Assembly (NCBI GenBank): GCA_000209815.1
Contig: FP929036.1
Location: 869,658 to 933,657 of the forward strand
Origin: Butyrivibrio fibrisolvens 16/4
GTDB taxonomy: Bacteria; Bacillota; Clostridia; Lachnospirales; Lachnospiraceae
Length of the DNA stretch: 64,000 bases
Reading direction: 5' to 3'
Made by a program: the position numbers and the translations under genes
Shown: positions 17,941 through 26,187 of the stretch, in pieces
Position numbering within the stretch: position 1 is the first letter of the stretch
Layout of the letters: the number at the start of each line of letters is the position of its first letter
The notes under the pieces: model-generated
Told to the model about the DNA's origin: nothing
The model's database searches: none
Seen by the model: the letters and a program-made list of their open reading frames with translations, nothing else

Positions 17941-18210
17941 ATTTACGGAACATAGAAAGTGCTTTGGTCGTTATTCCGTAGGTTAACTATTTTGTTTTCT
18001 GTAAAGCATTAAGATTACGTAAGATATTGCGTTGGATATTAGTTATTCCGTAGTTCAAATGCAAATAAGATGTATTTGATTGAATGGTAAAAGAGGTTGA
18101 TCTTATAAACTACGGAATAATCCTTTAGAATCAGAGGATTTACCGTAATTAAGCAATCTGGTAATAAGCAATTACGGAATATGAACGTGAATAAGGTGAG
18201 TATTCCGTAA
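17941..18210 (+). repeat. Array 1: four units of facing TACGGA/TCCGTA hexamers, 31 bp apart
   Basis: Left hexamers start at 17944, 18016, 18111 and 18173 (TACGGA, TACGTA, TACGGA, TACGGA). Right hexamers start at 17975, 18047, 18142 and 18204 (TCCGTA, TCCGTA, ACCGTA, TCCGTA). Every pair is exactly 31 bp apart, start to start, while the 25 bp between differ among units. The extended arm consensus is (C/T)TACGGAATAA. Units are separated by irregular sequence of about 20-57 bp. The unit at 18110-18150 pairs further inward (ATCCT/AGGAT). A 10-bp palindrome AGAGTACTCT (17929-17938) precedes the first unit. The array is probably transcribed as a leader. Not CRISPR: arms are short, inverted and irregularly spaced. 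Confidence 0.85.
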
Positions 18211-18237
18211 AAAGAAGTACATGTTAAATAGGAGGTA

Positions 18238-19017
18238 ATGAAGATACAAGATTATAGAAAAGATATAGAAAAGCAATTACAAGAAGTGCAGGGGCTACTC
18301 AAAAAATCCAATAGAAATTTATTAAGATACAAGGATTTGCCTAATGCTCATGTTTATATTTCTAATAGTAATGGATGCCCACAGTATTATTTAAAAAATG
18401 AATTTGAAGCTAGAAAGTACGTCAGAAAGAAGGATATTAAGAATATTTCAAAGTTTGCGCAAAGGGATTATGAAGTAAGTATGAACTTAAAATTAAAAGC
18501 CTTTGAACGAAAGCTAAGAGTGTTCCTTGAAGATTATGATCTTGGTAGTTTAACCGATTATGATAGTTATTCAGATGCAAAGAAGGCATTAATTAAACCG
18601 CTGATTATGCCTGATGTAGATTTTATTGAAAAATGGAAGGAACAATATGCTGGAGGTCGCAACACATTTCCAGAAGAAGGTCTATATCAGACAAACCGTG
18701 GTGAGATGGTACGTTCAAAGTCAGAGAAGATTATTGCAGACGCCTTGGAAAAGTACAATGTACCCTATCAATATGAGCCTATGCTAGAGCTTGGATATAA
18801 CACTATTTATCCTGATTTTGTGGCGCTTAACCTAAGGACGCGAAAGACTATTTATTGGGAGCACTTAGGCATAGTTTCTGATATAGAGTATGCAACAAAG
18901 AATTTCAAGAAGATACAAGGCTATGAGAAAAATGGTTATCTGTTAGGTAGAGATTTGATTACAACTATGGAGTCCGCGGAGGCTCCAATTGATGTGAAGC
19001 TTGTTGAGAAAAAATAA
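18238..19017 (+). CDS. PD-(D/E)XK-like nuclease candidate downstream of array 1
   Basis: 259 residues; no named family recognised with certainty. Residues 1-130 are Lys/Glu-rich and helical. The C-terminal half shows a restriction-endonuclease-like pattern: MVRSKSEKIIADAL (Glu163 in the first helix), YQYEPML, YPDFVAL (Asp193) and IYWEHLG (Glu208, with His209 where many have Lys). LLGRDLITTME follows, as in this fold. DNA or RNA cleavage is therefore a reasonable but unproven inference. AGGAGG sits very close to the ATG. The gene follows array 1 by 28 bp and ends in its own terminator, making a self-contained promoter-array-gene unit. Confidence 0.65.
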   Translation: MKIQDYRKDIEKQLQEVQGLLKKSNRNLLRYKDLPNAHVYISNSNGCPQYYLKNEFEARKYVRKKDIKNISKFAQRDYEVSMNLKLKAFERKLRVFLEDYDLGSLTDYDSYSDAKKALIKPLIMPDVDFIEKWKEQYAGGRNTFPEEGLYQTNRGEMVRSKSEKIIADALEKYNVPYQYEPMLELGYNTIYPDFVALNLRTRKTIYWEHLGIVSDIEYATKNFKKIQGYEKNGYLLGRDLITTMESAEAPIDVKLVEKK

Positions 19018-19027
19018 AAGAATTTTT

Positions 19028-19055
19028 GCTGTAGTTTTGATGCTACAGCTTTTTT
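19028..19055 (+). terminator. Terminator of the nuclease-like gene
   Basis: GCTGTAG/CTACAGC 7-bp stem, 8-nt loop, then six Ts. Confidence 0.88.
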
Positions 19056-19104
19056 ATTTTCAATCGGAGGAAGCATAATATTGGTGGACAACATAATACT
19101 TTTG

Positions 19105-19133
19105 TTGTTTAGATATGTGCTATTTGTTAGAAT
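19105..19133 (+). promoter_or_regulatory. Possible promoter for the isochorismatase-GrpB-ASCH genes
   Basis: TTGTTT (19105-19110), 17-bp spacer, TAGAAT (19128-19133). The -35 box is weak. Confidence 0.4.
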
Positions 19134-19221
19134 GATTTGATAGAAAACAAAATGATTATAAAAACGGATGGGCAAGGATATTTAATCAAAAAAAGGGCTA
19201 GAGAACCTAGGAGTATACACA

Positions 19222-19746
19222 GTGAAGATAATAGTTGTTGATGTACAAAAGGGAATTACCGATGAAAGGCTGTACAATTTTAAGGGATTTATAGAAAATG
19301 TATCGAGAATTATTGATACAGCAAGGAGAAATAATGTTGAAGTAATCTATGTTCAGCATGACGATGGACCAGGAACAGGATTTTCTGTTGGCGATAAGGA
19401 TTTTGAGATTGCTGATCAGGTCGCTCCTATGGCTGGGGAGAAGATTTTTATAAAAGAGATAAACAGCTGCTTCGGAAATAAAGAACTGGCTGAGTACCTG
19501 GAGAAAAGTGCTGACAAGGAATTAATGATTGTAGGTCTTCAGACAAACTTTTGCATAGATGCATCTGTTAAATCAGCCTTTGAAAGGGGATACAGGGTGG
19601 TTATACCTGAAGGTACCAATTCTACTTTTGATAATGATTACATGGATGCAGAAACAACCTACAGGTACTATAACGAGATGGTGTGGCCAGAGAGGTTTGC
19701 CGAGTGCGTTTCATTGGAAGATGCAATTGGAATGTTGGAGAAATGA
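19222..19746 (+). CDS. Isochorismatase-family cysteine hydrolase
   Basis: 174 residues, normal for the family. The catalytic triad is visible: Asp7 in VVDVQ, Lys78 in IKEINSCF and Cys111 in TNFCIDAS. Family members hydrolyse amide or vinyl-ether bonds (nicotinamide, N-carbamoyl compounds, isochorismate); the substrate here cannot be told. The start is GTG 19222, 9 nt from GGAG. The GrpB-like gene begins 4 bp after its stop, so the two are probably translated together. Confidence 0.88.
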   Translation: MKIIVVDVQKGITDERLYNFKGFIENVSRIIDTARRNNVEVIYVQHDDGPGTGFSVGDKDFEIADQVAPMAGEKIFIKEINSCFGNKELAEYLEKSADKELMIVGLQTNFCIDASVKSAFERGYRVVIPEGTNSTFDNDYMDAETTYRYYNEMVWPERFAECVSLEDAIGMLEK

Positions 19747-19750
19747 CTGT

Positions 19751-20293
19751 ATGAGGACAAAACACGTAGTGGTGCTTCCGTATAATGAAAAATGGAAGCA
19801 GGACTTTACCACAATAAAAGAAGAACTTAGTGCTGCCCTTGGAGACATTGCAATTGCTATTGAGCATGTTGGTAGCACATCTGTTGAAGGTATGGCTGCC
19901 AAGCCAATTATAGATATTGATGTCGCTGTGAAAAGAGAACGGATTGGTGATGCTATTTTAGCATTATCAGAGATTGGATATGTTCACGAAGGCAATCTCG
20001 GAATACCAGATAGAGAGGCATTTGCATATGAAGGGAAAGAGCACTTGCAGAGGCATCATTTATATGTATGTCCAGAGGATTCTGCGGAATTAAAAAGACA
20101 TATGACATTCAGAGATTACTTGAGAAAGCATGCTAACGCTGTCTCAGAGTATAGTAGGATTAAAATAGAGGCTGCAAATCTATATTCTGACGATATTGAT
20201 AAGTATATTGAACATAAATCCCCAGTTATTGAGAAAATCTATGAGGAAATGAATTTAAAGGATAAGAAGCATACTGATGAGATAAATTTGTAG
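19751..20293 (+). CDS. GrpB-family (UPF0157) nucleotidyltransferase-fold protein
   Basis: 180 residues. IEHVGSTSVEGMAAKPIIDIDVAV is the hallmark of the GrpB/UPF0157 group: the GS motif and paired Asp residues of a nucleotidyltransferase fold. HHLYVC and LRDYLR-like helices follow. Function unknown in most bacteria. ATG 19751 is chosen because the frame upstream overlaps the isochorismatase gene. Confidence 0.85.
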   Translation: MRTKHVVVLPYNEKWKQDFTTIKEELSAALGDIAIAIEHVGSTSVEGMAAKPIIDIDVAVKRERIGDAILALSEIGYVHEGNLGIPDREAFAYEGKEHLQRHHLYVCPEDSAELKRHMTFRDYLRKHANAVSEYSRIKIEAANLYSDDIDKYIEHKSPVIEKIYEEMNLKDKKHTDEINL

Positions 20294-20303
20294 GAGATTA
20301 AAA

Positions 20304-20723
20304 ATGACAGCAGAACAATTATGGAAACAATCAGGATTAACAGGAGAATATGAAGCGTGGGCATTTTCTGATGCCCCAGATAAAATAGCAGCACTTGTGT
20401 GCGAAGGGGCAAAAACAGCAACATGCTCATCTTACGATATGTATGCAGTAGAAAATGAACCAATTCCTAAGGTTGGAGAGTACAGCGTTATTCTTGATTC
20501 TAAGGACAATGCAGTTTGTATTATCCGCACAACTAAGATTACTATTTGTCCTTTTAAGGATGTAACTGCAGAGCATGCATATAAAGAGGGAGAAGGCGAT
20601 AGAAGCCTTGATTATTGGCGTCAGGTTCATAAGGAATTCTTGGAGAGCGAACTTGAATCAATAGATTTGGCTTTTAGCGAAGATGCAAAAGTTATTTGTG
20701 AAGAGTTTGAATTGATAAAATAA
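20304..20723 (+). CDS. ASCH-domain protein
   Basis: 139 residues. The fold is recognised from CEGAKTATCSSYDMY (the G-x-K-x-(A/S)T motif), IPKVGEYSVILDS and CPFKDVTAEHAYKEGEG. ASCH domains are RNA-binding PUA-like folds; some members deaminate or deacylate modified cytidine, so nucleoside or RNA processing is an inference. Ten bp after the GrpB-like gene, with AGGAGA before the ATG. Confidence 0.85.
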   Translation: MTAEQLWKQSGLTGEYEAWAFSDAPDKIAALVCEGAKTATCSSYDMYAVENEPIPKVGEYSVILDSKDNAVCIIRTTKITICPFKDVTAEHAYKEGEGDRSLDYWRQVHKEFLESELESIDLAFSEDAKVICEEFELIK

Positions 20724-20784
20724 TGCTTATATTCTCAGAAGGAGTATTCCCATGAGCTGCTGGAGGAATATAAGCATATTTTAG
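20723..20784 (+). other. 12-bp inverted repeat with embedded mini-ORF
   Basis: ATGCTTATATTC (20723-20734) and GAATATAAGCAT (20766-20777) are exact inverse copies around a 31-nt loop. The loop carries AAGGAG and an ATG (20752) that opens a 10-codon frame ending at 20784. It may be a transcript end (weak TTTT follows) or a leader peptide before the GNAT gene. Confidence 0.4.
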
Positions 20785-20807
20785 GATGATGTAAAGGAAA
20801 TAGTTGA

Positions 20808-21296
20808 ATGGTCATGCGAGTAATAGAAAAAGCAACAGCAAAAGACAAAGACGAAATTCTTAAACTATATAAATCCCAGCTGGGTAGAAAATATTGCCCA
20901 TGGAATGAAGACTATCCTTCAATGGAAACAATCGATTTTGATTTATCTAGAGATGCGTTACTTGTAATGCGAGAAGGGGGCAAGATAATAGCCGCTATAT
21001 CTGTTGATGACGATGAAGAGGTTAACAATTTAAAGTGTTGGACATCTGAATTACAACCCGGTGGAGAACTATCACGTCTTGCAGTTAGCCCTGATTGTCA
21101 AAGTAAAGGCTTAGCAAAAGAAATGATAGAAACAGGCTTGGAAGAGCTAAGAGTTAGAAGCTACAAAAGCCTGCATTTCTTGGTAAACAGACATAATTTA
21201 AAAGCACTTAAATGTTATTCTGCCTTTCCATTTAACAAGGTTGGCGAGTGCGAGATATATGAGCAGCCAATGCTTTGCTATGAGATGGAATTGTAA
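20808..21296 (+). CDS. GNAT-family N-acetyltransferase
   Basis: 162 residues. The acetyl-CoA-binding core is GELSRLAVSPDCQSKGLAKEM (motif A, Q/RxxGxA/G type), followed by SLHFLVNRHNLKALKCYSAF (motif B). Acceptor unknown. A second ATG six bp downstream is also possible; ribosome site is modest (AAGGAAA). Confidence 0.85.
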   Translation: MVMRVIEKATAKDKDEILKLYKSQLGRKYCPWNEDYPSMETIDFDLSRDALLVMREGGKIIAAISVDDDEEVNNLKCWTSELQPGGELSRLAVSPDCQSKGLAKEMIETGLEELRVRSYKSLHFLVNRHNLKALKCYSAFPFNKVGECEIYEQPMLCYEMEL

Positions 21297-21349
21297 TGGA
21301 TATCAGGGATAGTGGGATTATTAAAGCGCAAGTACAAGGGAGAAGATAG

Positions 21350-22039
21350 ATGTTACCAACAGCTGATGAGGCAATTGAAGAGTTAGAAATAGCAGGCAGA
21401 CTTAATCCAGGTCCTTGGGTTAAGCATTCTATGAATACAGGAGCAGCAGCCAAATATATTGCAGAAAAAGTGCCGGGGTTAGATTCTGAAAAAGCCTATA
21501 TTTGTGGGCTTTTGCATGATATAGGCAGAAGAGCTGGAATAACCGATATTCCAACCCATGTTTATGATGGATATAAATATTGTATGGAAAAAGGCTGGGA
21601 TGAGGTGGCCAGAATCTGCATGACCCATTCTTATCTTCGAATGCAGGATGAGTTTGACTATGAGCCTGAAACTGAACATGAGAAGGCCATAAAGGATTAC
21701 ATAATGAATTACGGAGAGCCAGATGATTATGATAAGTTAATTCAATTATGCGATTCTCTTGCAACAGATTATGGCTTTGTAATTTTAGAAAAGCGATTTG
21801 TTGATGTTACAAGAAGATATGGGATTATGGAAGGCTATATCAAAGGGTGGGAAGTAGCATTTAGTATAAAAGAGTATTTTGAAAAGAAGATGGGCTGTTC
21901 AATTTACGATGTGCTTCCAGATATCGGAAGGACTACACTTTTAACGCCAAAGCCTTGGAAACCACATAGCGCATCTAGTAATAAGATTAGTGTGGGTGAT
22001 GGGGATTGTATGCAACAGAATGGATATCGTATATTATGA
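21350..22039 (+). CDS. HD-domain phosphohydrolase
   Basis: 229 residues. HD signature residues: His in WVKHSMNTG, LLHDIGR (the HD pair) and Asp in IQLCDSLATD. The family hydrolyses nucleotide phosphates or similar; substrate unknown. GGGAGAAGAT precedes the ATG. The stop forms an ATGA overlap with the next (frameshifted) GNAT gene. Confidence 0.85.
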   Translation: MLPTADEAIEELEIAGRLNPGPWVKHSMNTGAAAKYIAEKVPGLDSEKAYICGLLHDIGRRAGITDIPTHVYDGYKYCMEKGWDEVARICMTHSYLRMQDEFDYEPETEHEKAIKDYIMNYGEPDDYDKLIQLCDSLATDYGFVILEKRFVDVTRRYGIMEGYIKGWEVAFSIKEYFEKKMGCSIYDVLPDIGRTTLLTPKPWKPHSASSNKISVGDGDCMQQNGYRIL

Positions 22040-22996
22040 AAATGACTAAAGGTAATATCGCAGATATTTCAAAAAATATAAGGTCAGATTAGTAGAAGAA
22101 AAGGATATATCGATAGTTTATAGCTTATGCAGAAAAATAAGTTGTACTACGAGTTTTGTCCACCATTTGTGACTCCTGAAAGTATAAAGGCTGATATGAC
22201 AGCACTACCACCGGGAAAGAGAAGGGAAGATAAATTCTATTTAGGATATTTTGATAATGACAATTTGACTGCTGTTATGGATTTGATATTGGGATATCCA
22301 GATGAAGAAACTGCTTATGTTGGATTTTTTATGACTGATGTTTCTGTACAAGGAAAGGGCGTTGGAAGTGCAATCATTAGTGAAATGAGCCAGTTTATTT
22401 GCAGCCAAGGATACTCAGATATTCAGTTAGGATGGGTAAAAAATAATCCTCAGGCAGAACATTTCTGGCATAAGAATGGATTTAAAGAGACTGGAAAGAT
22501 GCATGACATGGATGATTACACAGTTGTTGAGGCGCGAAGAAGCATAGTAGTTCCTGTAACGGAAGAAAACATAGCTGATGCTGCAAGGATTCATTCTATA
22601 TCATGGCAGGAATCACATCGTTCTTTTTGCAATGAGGACTTCATACAGAAGCATATGGTTGAACATCAGAAGGAATATATCAGAGAAAAAATGAAAAACG
22701 GAAGCAAGTTTTTCATACTTTATGATAAAGAGCCAGTTGCTGTCGTGTCGGTAAATGAGGGGCTTATAGAAGACTTATATGTTTTGCCAGAGCAGCAGAA
22801 CAGAGGGTATGGAACTCAACTGCTTAACTACGCTGTGGCTAAGATTAAGGCACAAGGGCTAATCCCATCTCTATGGATATTAGAGAACAATCATGATGCG
22901 GAGCGCCTGTATTTGCGACAGGGATTTGTTCCTACCGGAAATAGAAATCATATTACAGGCAAGCTTGATGAGGTTGAATTCAGATATGAACCATGA
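22036..22996 (+). pseudogene. Tandem two-domain GNAT acetyltransferase with two frameshifts
   Basis: The open frame from 22127 encodes two GNAT domains. The first has VSVQGKGVGSAIISEM and AEHFWHKNGF; the second has LYVLPEQQNRGYGTQLL and DAERLYLRQGF. Upstream sequence continues the first domain in other frames (KVRLVEEKDISIVYSL). Adding one A to the run at 22071-22076 and one at 22133-22137 gives an uninterrupted protein that starts at ATG 22036, in an ATGA overlap with the HD gene stop. Both breaks are in A runs, so sequencing error is likely. Acceptor unknown. Confidence 0.7.
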
Positions 22997-23939
22997 TTTT
23001 ATAGAAGCGCTGGAAAAAGGGGATTTAGAAACAATTCGTAAAATTCCAAAGGCTGACTTGCATAATCATTTTGTGCTTGGAGGAAGTAGGGAGTTTATTA
23101 AAGATAAAACCGGATATGAAATTTACCCGATTACATCACCATTAAACTCAATGAGAGAAATGGATGCCTGGAGTAGTAATTATATCGGTAATCGCTTTAA
23201 TACTCCTGAGGGCAGAAGGCTATTGATTGAGGCTACATTTGTTCAGGCTAAACTTGATGGAGTGAAAGTCCTTGAAATAGGTGAAGATGTATGGGGACTT
23301 GGTGAGTTTTTCCAAAATGATATTAAAGAACTGATTAATGCTTTTCAGGAAGCAAATAATAGAGTAGCTCCAGAGATAGAATTACGATTGCAAATAGGTT
23401 TATCAAGGCATTGTTCAATTGATTATTTGATGGAGTGTCTGTCTCATTTTTGGGGCCATAAGGAGTTTTATTCTATTGATTTATATGGTGATGAGTTAGC
23501 ACAGCCTATTGAAAATTTCGTGCCAATATATGAAAAAGCCGCAGAAAACGGACTTGTTTTGAAGGCTCATGTTGGCGAATGGGGGAATGCTCAGGATATT
23601 ATCACAGCTATAGAGGTACTTCACCTTGATGAGATACAGCACGGAATTGCTGCAATACAGGATCGAAAAGCGATAGATTATCTTGTGGAAAACAATATAA
23701 GGCTAAACATTACACCTTCAAGCAATTTTCTACTGGGTAGAGTGAAGGATTTAAAGACTCATCCAATTGCAACCCTTTATCGTAGTGGTGTTGATGTAAC
23801 AATAGGCTCTGATGATATTTTGATTTTTGATTCAGATGTTTCTAAGGAATATCTAAGGCTGTACCAGTGCGGATGTTTAACGGCTGTGGAATTGGATGAC
23901 ATACGAAAGAATGGATTAAGGACAACATGGAAGAACTGA
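22986..23939 (+). CDS. Adenosine deaminase-family amidohydrolase
   Basis: 317 residues from ATG 22986, which overlaps the GNAT stop by 11 bp; longer in-frame starts lie inside the GNAT domain. Zn and catalytic motifs of the adenosine/adenine deaminase family are present: KADLHNHFVLGG (HxH), KAHVGEWG (His and general acid Glu), IQHGIAA and TIGSDDILIF (Asp pair). The exact purine or other amine substrate is uncertain. A 23-codon frame just after (from ATGGAAGAACTG) may be a frameshifted C-terminus. Confidence 0.85.
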   Translation: MNHDFIEALEKGDLETIRKIPKADLHNHFVLGGSREFIKDKTGYEIYPITSPLNSMREMDAWSSNYIGNRFNTPEGRRLLIEATFVQAKLDGVKVLEIGEDVWGLGEFFQNDIKELINAFQEANNRVAPEIELRLQIGLSRHCSIDYLMECLSHFWGHKEFYSIDLYGDELAQPIENFVPIYEKAAENGLVLKAHVGEWGNAQDIITAIEVLHLDEIQHGIAAIQDRKAIDYLVENNIRLNITPSSNFLLGRVKDLKTHPIATLYRSGVDVTIGSDDILIFDSDVSKEYLRLYQCGCLTAVELDDIRKNGLRTTWKN

Positions 23940-24048
23940 AACTGCAACGAATGACAAGAGAACTGTGCCATGTGATTTCTTATGGATATAAAAATTAAGT
24001 GGGAAAATACAAGGATATTTAATTAGATAGGGTTTAATAGGAAAGAAT

Positions 24049-24531
24049 ATGATACGATTAGAAGCAGTGAACGGAAAAAATGTATGGGAGTTATTGAAGC
24101 TTTCAGTGGAGGATTCTCAGAGGGAGTTTGTGGCTAGTAATGATACAAGTATTATAGAGGCATACACAACCATTACCGCCCACGGATATGCATATCCATT
24201 TGGGATATATGATGGTGATATTCCTGTGGGATTTTTAATGATTGGTTTTGATAAAGATGATTATTGGGATGATGCGCCAGCCATTGCAACTGGAAATTAC
24301 AATCTTTGGCGTTTAATGATAGACAAGAAATATCAGCATAAAGGATATGGCGCGCAGGCTGTAAAGCTGGCACTGGATTTTATCAAGTCATTTCCATGTG
24401 GAAGGGCAGAATATTGTTGGCTGTCTTATGAACCAGAGAATGAAACTGCCAAGACATTATATGCAAAATATGGTTTTGTCGAAAATGGCGATATGGATGG
24501 AGAAGAAATCATAGCAGTTTTAAAACTCTAA
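24049..24531 (+). CDS. GNAT acetyltransferase (spermidine/streptothricin-type), paralog 1
   Basis: 160 residues. YPFGIYDGDIPVGFLMIGFD (substrate region), WRLMIDKKYQHKGYGAQAV (acetyl-CoA motif A) and AKTLYAKYGFVENG. The layout matches the polyamine/streptothricin acetyltransferase branch of GNAT. Its closest relative in the window is the gene at 24805, suggesting an old tandem duplication. Confidence 0.85.
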   Translation: MIRLEAVNGKNVWELLKLSVEDSQREFVASNDTSIIEAYTTITAHGYAYPFGIYDGDIPVGFLMIGFDKDDYWDDAPAIATGNYNLWRLMIDKKYQHKGYGAQAVKLALDFIKSFPCGRAEYCWLSYEPENETAKTLYAKYGFVENGDMDGEEIIAVLKL

Positions 24532-24538
24532 TGTTGTC

Positions 24539-24567
24539 TTGCACAACTTATAAAATCTGTGTATAAT
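24539..24567 (+). promoter_or_regulatory. Promoter of the leader-peptide unit
   Basis: TTGCAC (24539-24544), 17-bp spacer, consensus TATAAT (24562-24567). Transcription should start near 24574. Confidence 0.65.
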
Positions 24568-24608
24568 CCATTTTGTAAGCAAATCTAAGAAAGAGGAGGT
24601 GTTCAATT

Positions 24609-24668
24609 ATGATGAATAGAAAAAATATTATTTCTGAATATCTGTTGAAGGCCTCGGTTGTTTTATAA
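24609..24668 (+). CDS. 19-codon leader peptide candidate
   Basis: A very short frame, MMNRKNIISEYLLKASVVL, with a strong ribosome site (GAGGAGGT, 9 nt spacing) and its own promoter. It ends 15 nt before a terminator. Bases 24650-24657 (GGCCTCGG) inside the frame can pair with CCGTGGCT (24684-24691), the 5' arm of that terminator. This is the layout of ribosome-mediated attenuation controlling the GNAT gene at 24805. Peptide function as a stall sequence is inference. Confidence 0.55.
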   Translation: MMNRKNIISEYLLKASVVL

Positions 24669-24683
24669 AAAGAATTCTATTTG

Positions 24684-24709
24684 CCGTGGCTAGGTGCCAC
24701 GGTTTTTTT
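24684..24709 (+). terminator. Terminator after the leader peptide, possibly conditional
   Basis: CCGTGGC-TAGGT-GCCACGG and seven Ts. Its 5' arm has an alternative partner upstream at 24650-24657. Confidence 0.9.
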
Positions 24710-24804
24710 GTATAATAAGGGCAGTTCTTTAACATTTCACAAGCCTTCATAGATGTTCATACAAGACTTTAGGAACTAGCATTAACATTTTATGGAGGAT
24801 TCAC

Positions 24805-25254
24805 ATGATTAATCTTAGAAAAATAACAGAAGAAAACTTTATCGATGCATTTAATTTGAAGCTAGATGAAGGACAGGAAAAATACGTTTCTCATCCAGTA
24901 CGCAGCTTGGCGCAGGCCTATGTATATCGTGACCAATGTCAGCCATTTGGAATTTATAATGATGATAAGATGGTTGGCTATGTGATGGTGATTTACGACT
25001 ATGACATTCCAGAATATAACATCTGGCATATGATGATTGACGAAAAGCATCAAGGCAAAGGCTATGGAAAAGCTGCTTTAAAGCGGGTCATAGCCTACAT
25101 TAAGAAAAAGCCTTTTGGAGATTCAAATAGGGTGACACTAACATGTAATCTAGAGAATAATAAAGCAATGGAACTATATCATGGTCTTGGATTTAAAGAG
25201 ACTGGGGTAGTGGATGAGGATGAGATAGAATTATTAATAATGATGGAGGAGTAG
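24805..25254 (+). CDS. GNAT acetyltransferase (spermidine/streptothricin-type), paralog 2
   Basis: 149 residues. QPFGIYNDDKMVGYVMVIYD, WHMMIDEKHQGKGYGKAAL (acetyl-CoA site) and NNKAMELYHGLGFKETG. Related to the gene at 24049. If the upstream leader is an attenuator, this would be the controlled gene, which would suit an antibiotic- or polyamine-modifying role; that is inference. GGAGG precedes the ATG; the stop is one base from the next start. Confidence 0.87.
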   Translation: MINLRKITEENFIDAFNLKLDEGQEKYVSHPVRSLAQAYVYRDQCQPFGIYNDDKMVGYVMVIYDYDIPEYNIWHMMIDEKHQGKGYGKAALKRVIAYIKKKPFGDSNRVTLTCNLENNKAMELYHGLGFKETGVVDEDEIELLIMMEE

Positions 25255-25255
25255 A

Positions 25256-26134
25256 ATGCATTTCGTAAATGCGAAGGGGATATTAACTGCAAATAATGGC
25301 CGATGCGGTATGAACATATATCGTGGCTGCACTCATGGCTGTATTTATTGTGATAGCAGAAGCAAATGCTATCAGTTTACCCATGCCTTCGAAGATATTG
25401 AGGTGAAGCAGAATGCCCCGGAGCTTTTAGAGTCGGCTCTTAAATCAAAAAGAAAGAAATGCATGATTGGAACAGGTGCTATGTCAGATCCATATATGCA
25501 CTGTGAGGAGCAGTTGAAGCTTACAAGACAGTGCCTGGAAATCATTTCTAAATACGAATTTGGCATAGCGATTCAGACAAAGTCAGACAGGATTCTTAGG
25601 GATATTGATCTTTTGGATGAAATTAATCAGAAGGCAAAGACTGTGGTGCAGATGACATTGACTACTTATGACGATGACCTGTGCGCTATTATAGAACCCA
25701 ATGTCTGCAATACAAAACGCAGAATACAGGTGTTAGAGGAGATGCAAAAGCGTGGCATTCCAACAGTGGTTTGGCTTACACCAATTCTTCCTTTTATAAA
25801 CGATACAGAAGAAAACGTAAATGCGATACTTGAGGAATGCATCCGAGTGGGTGTGAAGGGCATTATTTGCTTTGATATGGGCGTGACCCTGAGGGAAGGT
25901 GACAGGGAATATTTTTATGAGGCATTGGATAAAAATTTTCCGGGATTGAAAGAAAAATACATTAGAACCTATGGCAATTCCTATAATGTACCAAGTCCTA
26001 ACAATGCAAAGCTTATGAGACTTTTTGAGGATACCTGTAAAGCTCATAACATCCTTTATAAGCCTAATGATTGCTTCAGATTTATGAATGATTTGCCGGA
26101 GAGATATGAACAGCTGACGCTAGATTTGATATAA
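25256..26134 (+). CDS. Radical SAM protein (spore photoproduct lyase-like group)
   Basis: 292 residues. YRGCTHGCIYCDSR supplies the three Cys (CxxxCxxC) of the 4Fe-4S cluster that cleaves S-adenosylmethionine; GTGAMSDPYMHCE and AIQTKSDRILRD follow as in SplB/Rv2578c-type proteins. Reaction unknown; true DNA-repair lyases are longer. It starts one base after the GNAT stop with AGGAG at the junction, so the two genes are coupled. Confidence 0.85.
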   Translation: MHFVNAKGILTANNGRCGMNIYRGCTHGCIYCDSRSKCYQFTHAFEDIEVKQNAPELLESALKSKRKKCMIGTGAMSDPYMHCEEQLKLTRQCLEIISKYEFGIAIQTKSDRILRDIDLLDEINQKAKTVVQMTLTTYDDDLCAIIEPNVCNTKRRIQVLEEMQKRGIPTVVWLTPILPFINDTEENVNAILEECIRVGVKGIICFDMGVTLREGDREYFYEALDKNFPGLKEKYIRTYGNSYNVPSPNNAKLMRLFEDTCKAHNILYKPNDCFRFMNDLPERYEQLTLDLI

Positions 26135-26187
26135 TCAATTGCAAGGCAGGCCCAAGAGTTTGCATATGGAAGAGGAGATTTTACTAG

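Noticed and set aside
17941-18210. CRISPR array
   Set aside because: Arms are short and inverted, units are irregularly spaced, and there is no long direct repeat with uniform spacers; no cas gene is near.
19559-19750. Longer N-terminus for the GrpB-like protein
   Set aside because: The extension overlaps the isochorismatase gene in another frame and lacks family similarity; the family starts at the ATG at 19751.
22893-22985. Longer start for the adenosine deaminase-like protein
   Set aside because: It would lie inside the GNAT domain in a different frame, and the family motif KADLHNH is at the usual distance from ATG 22986.
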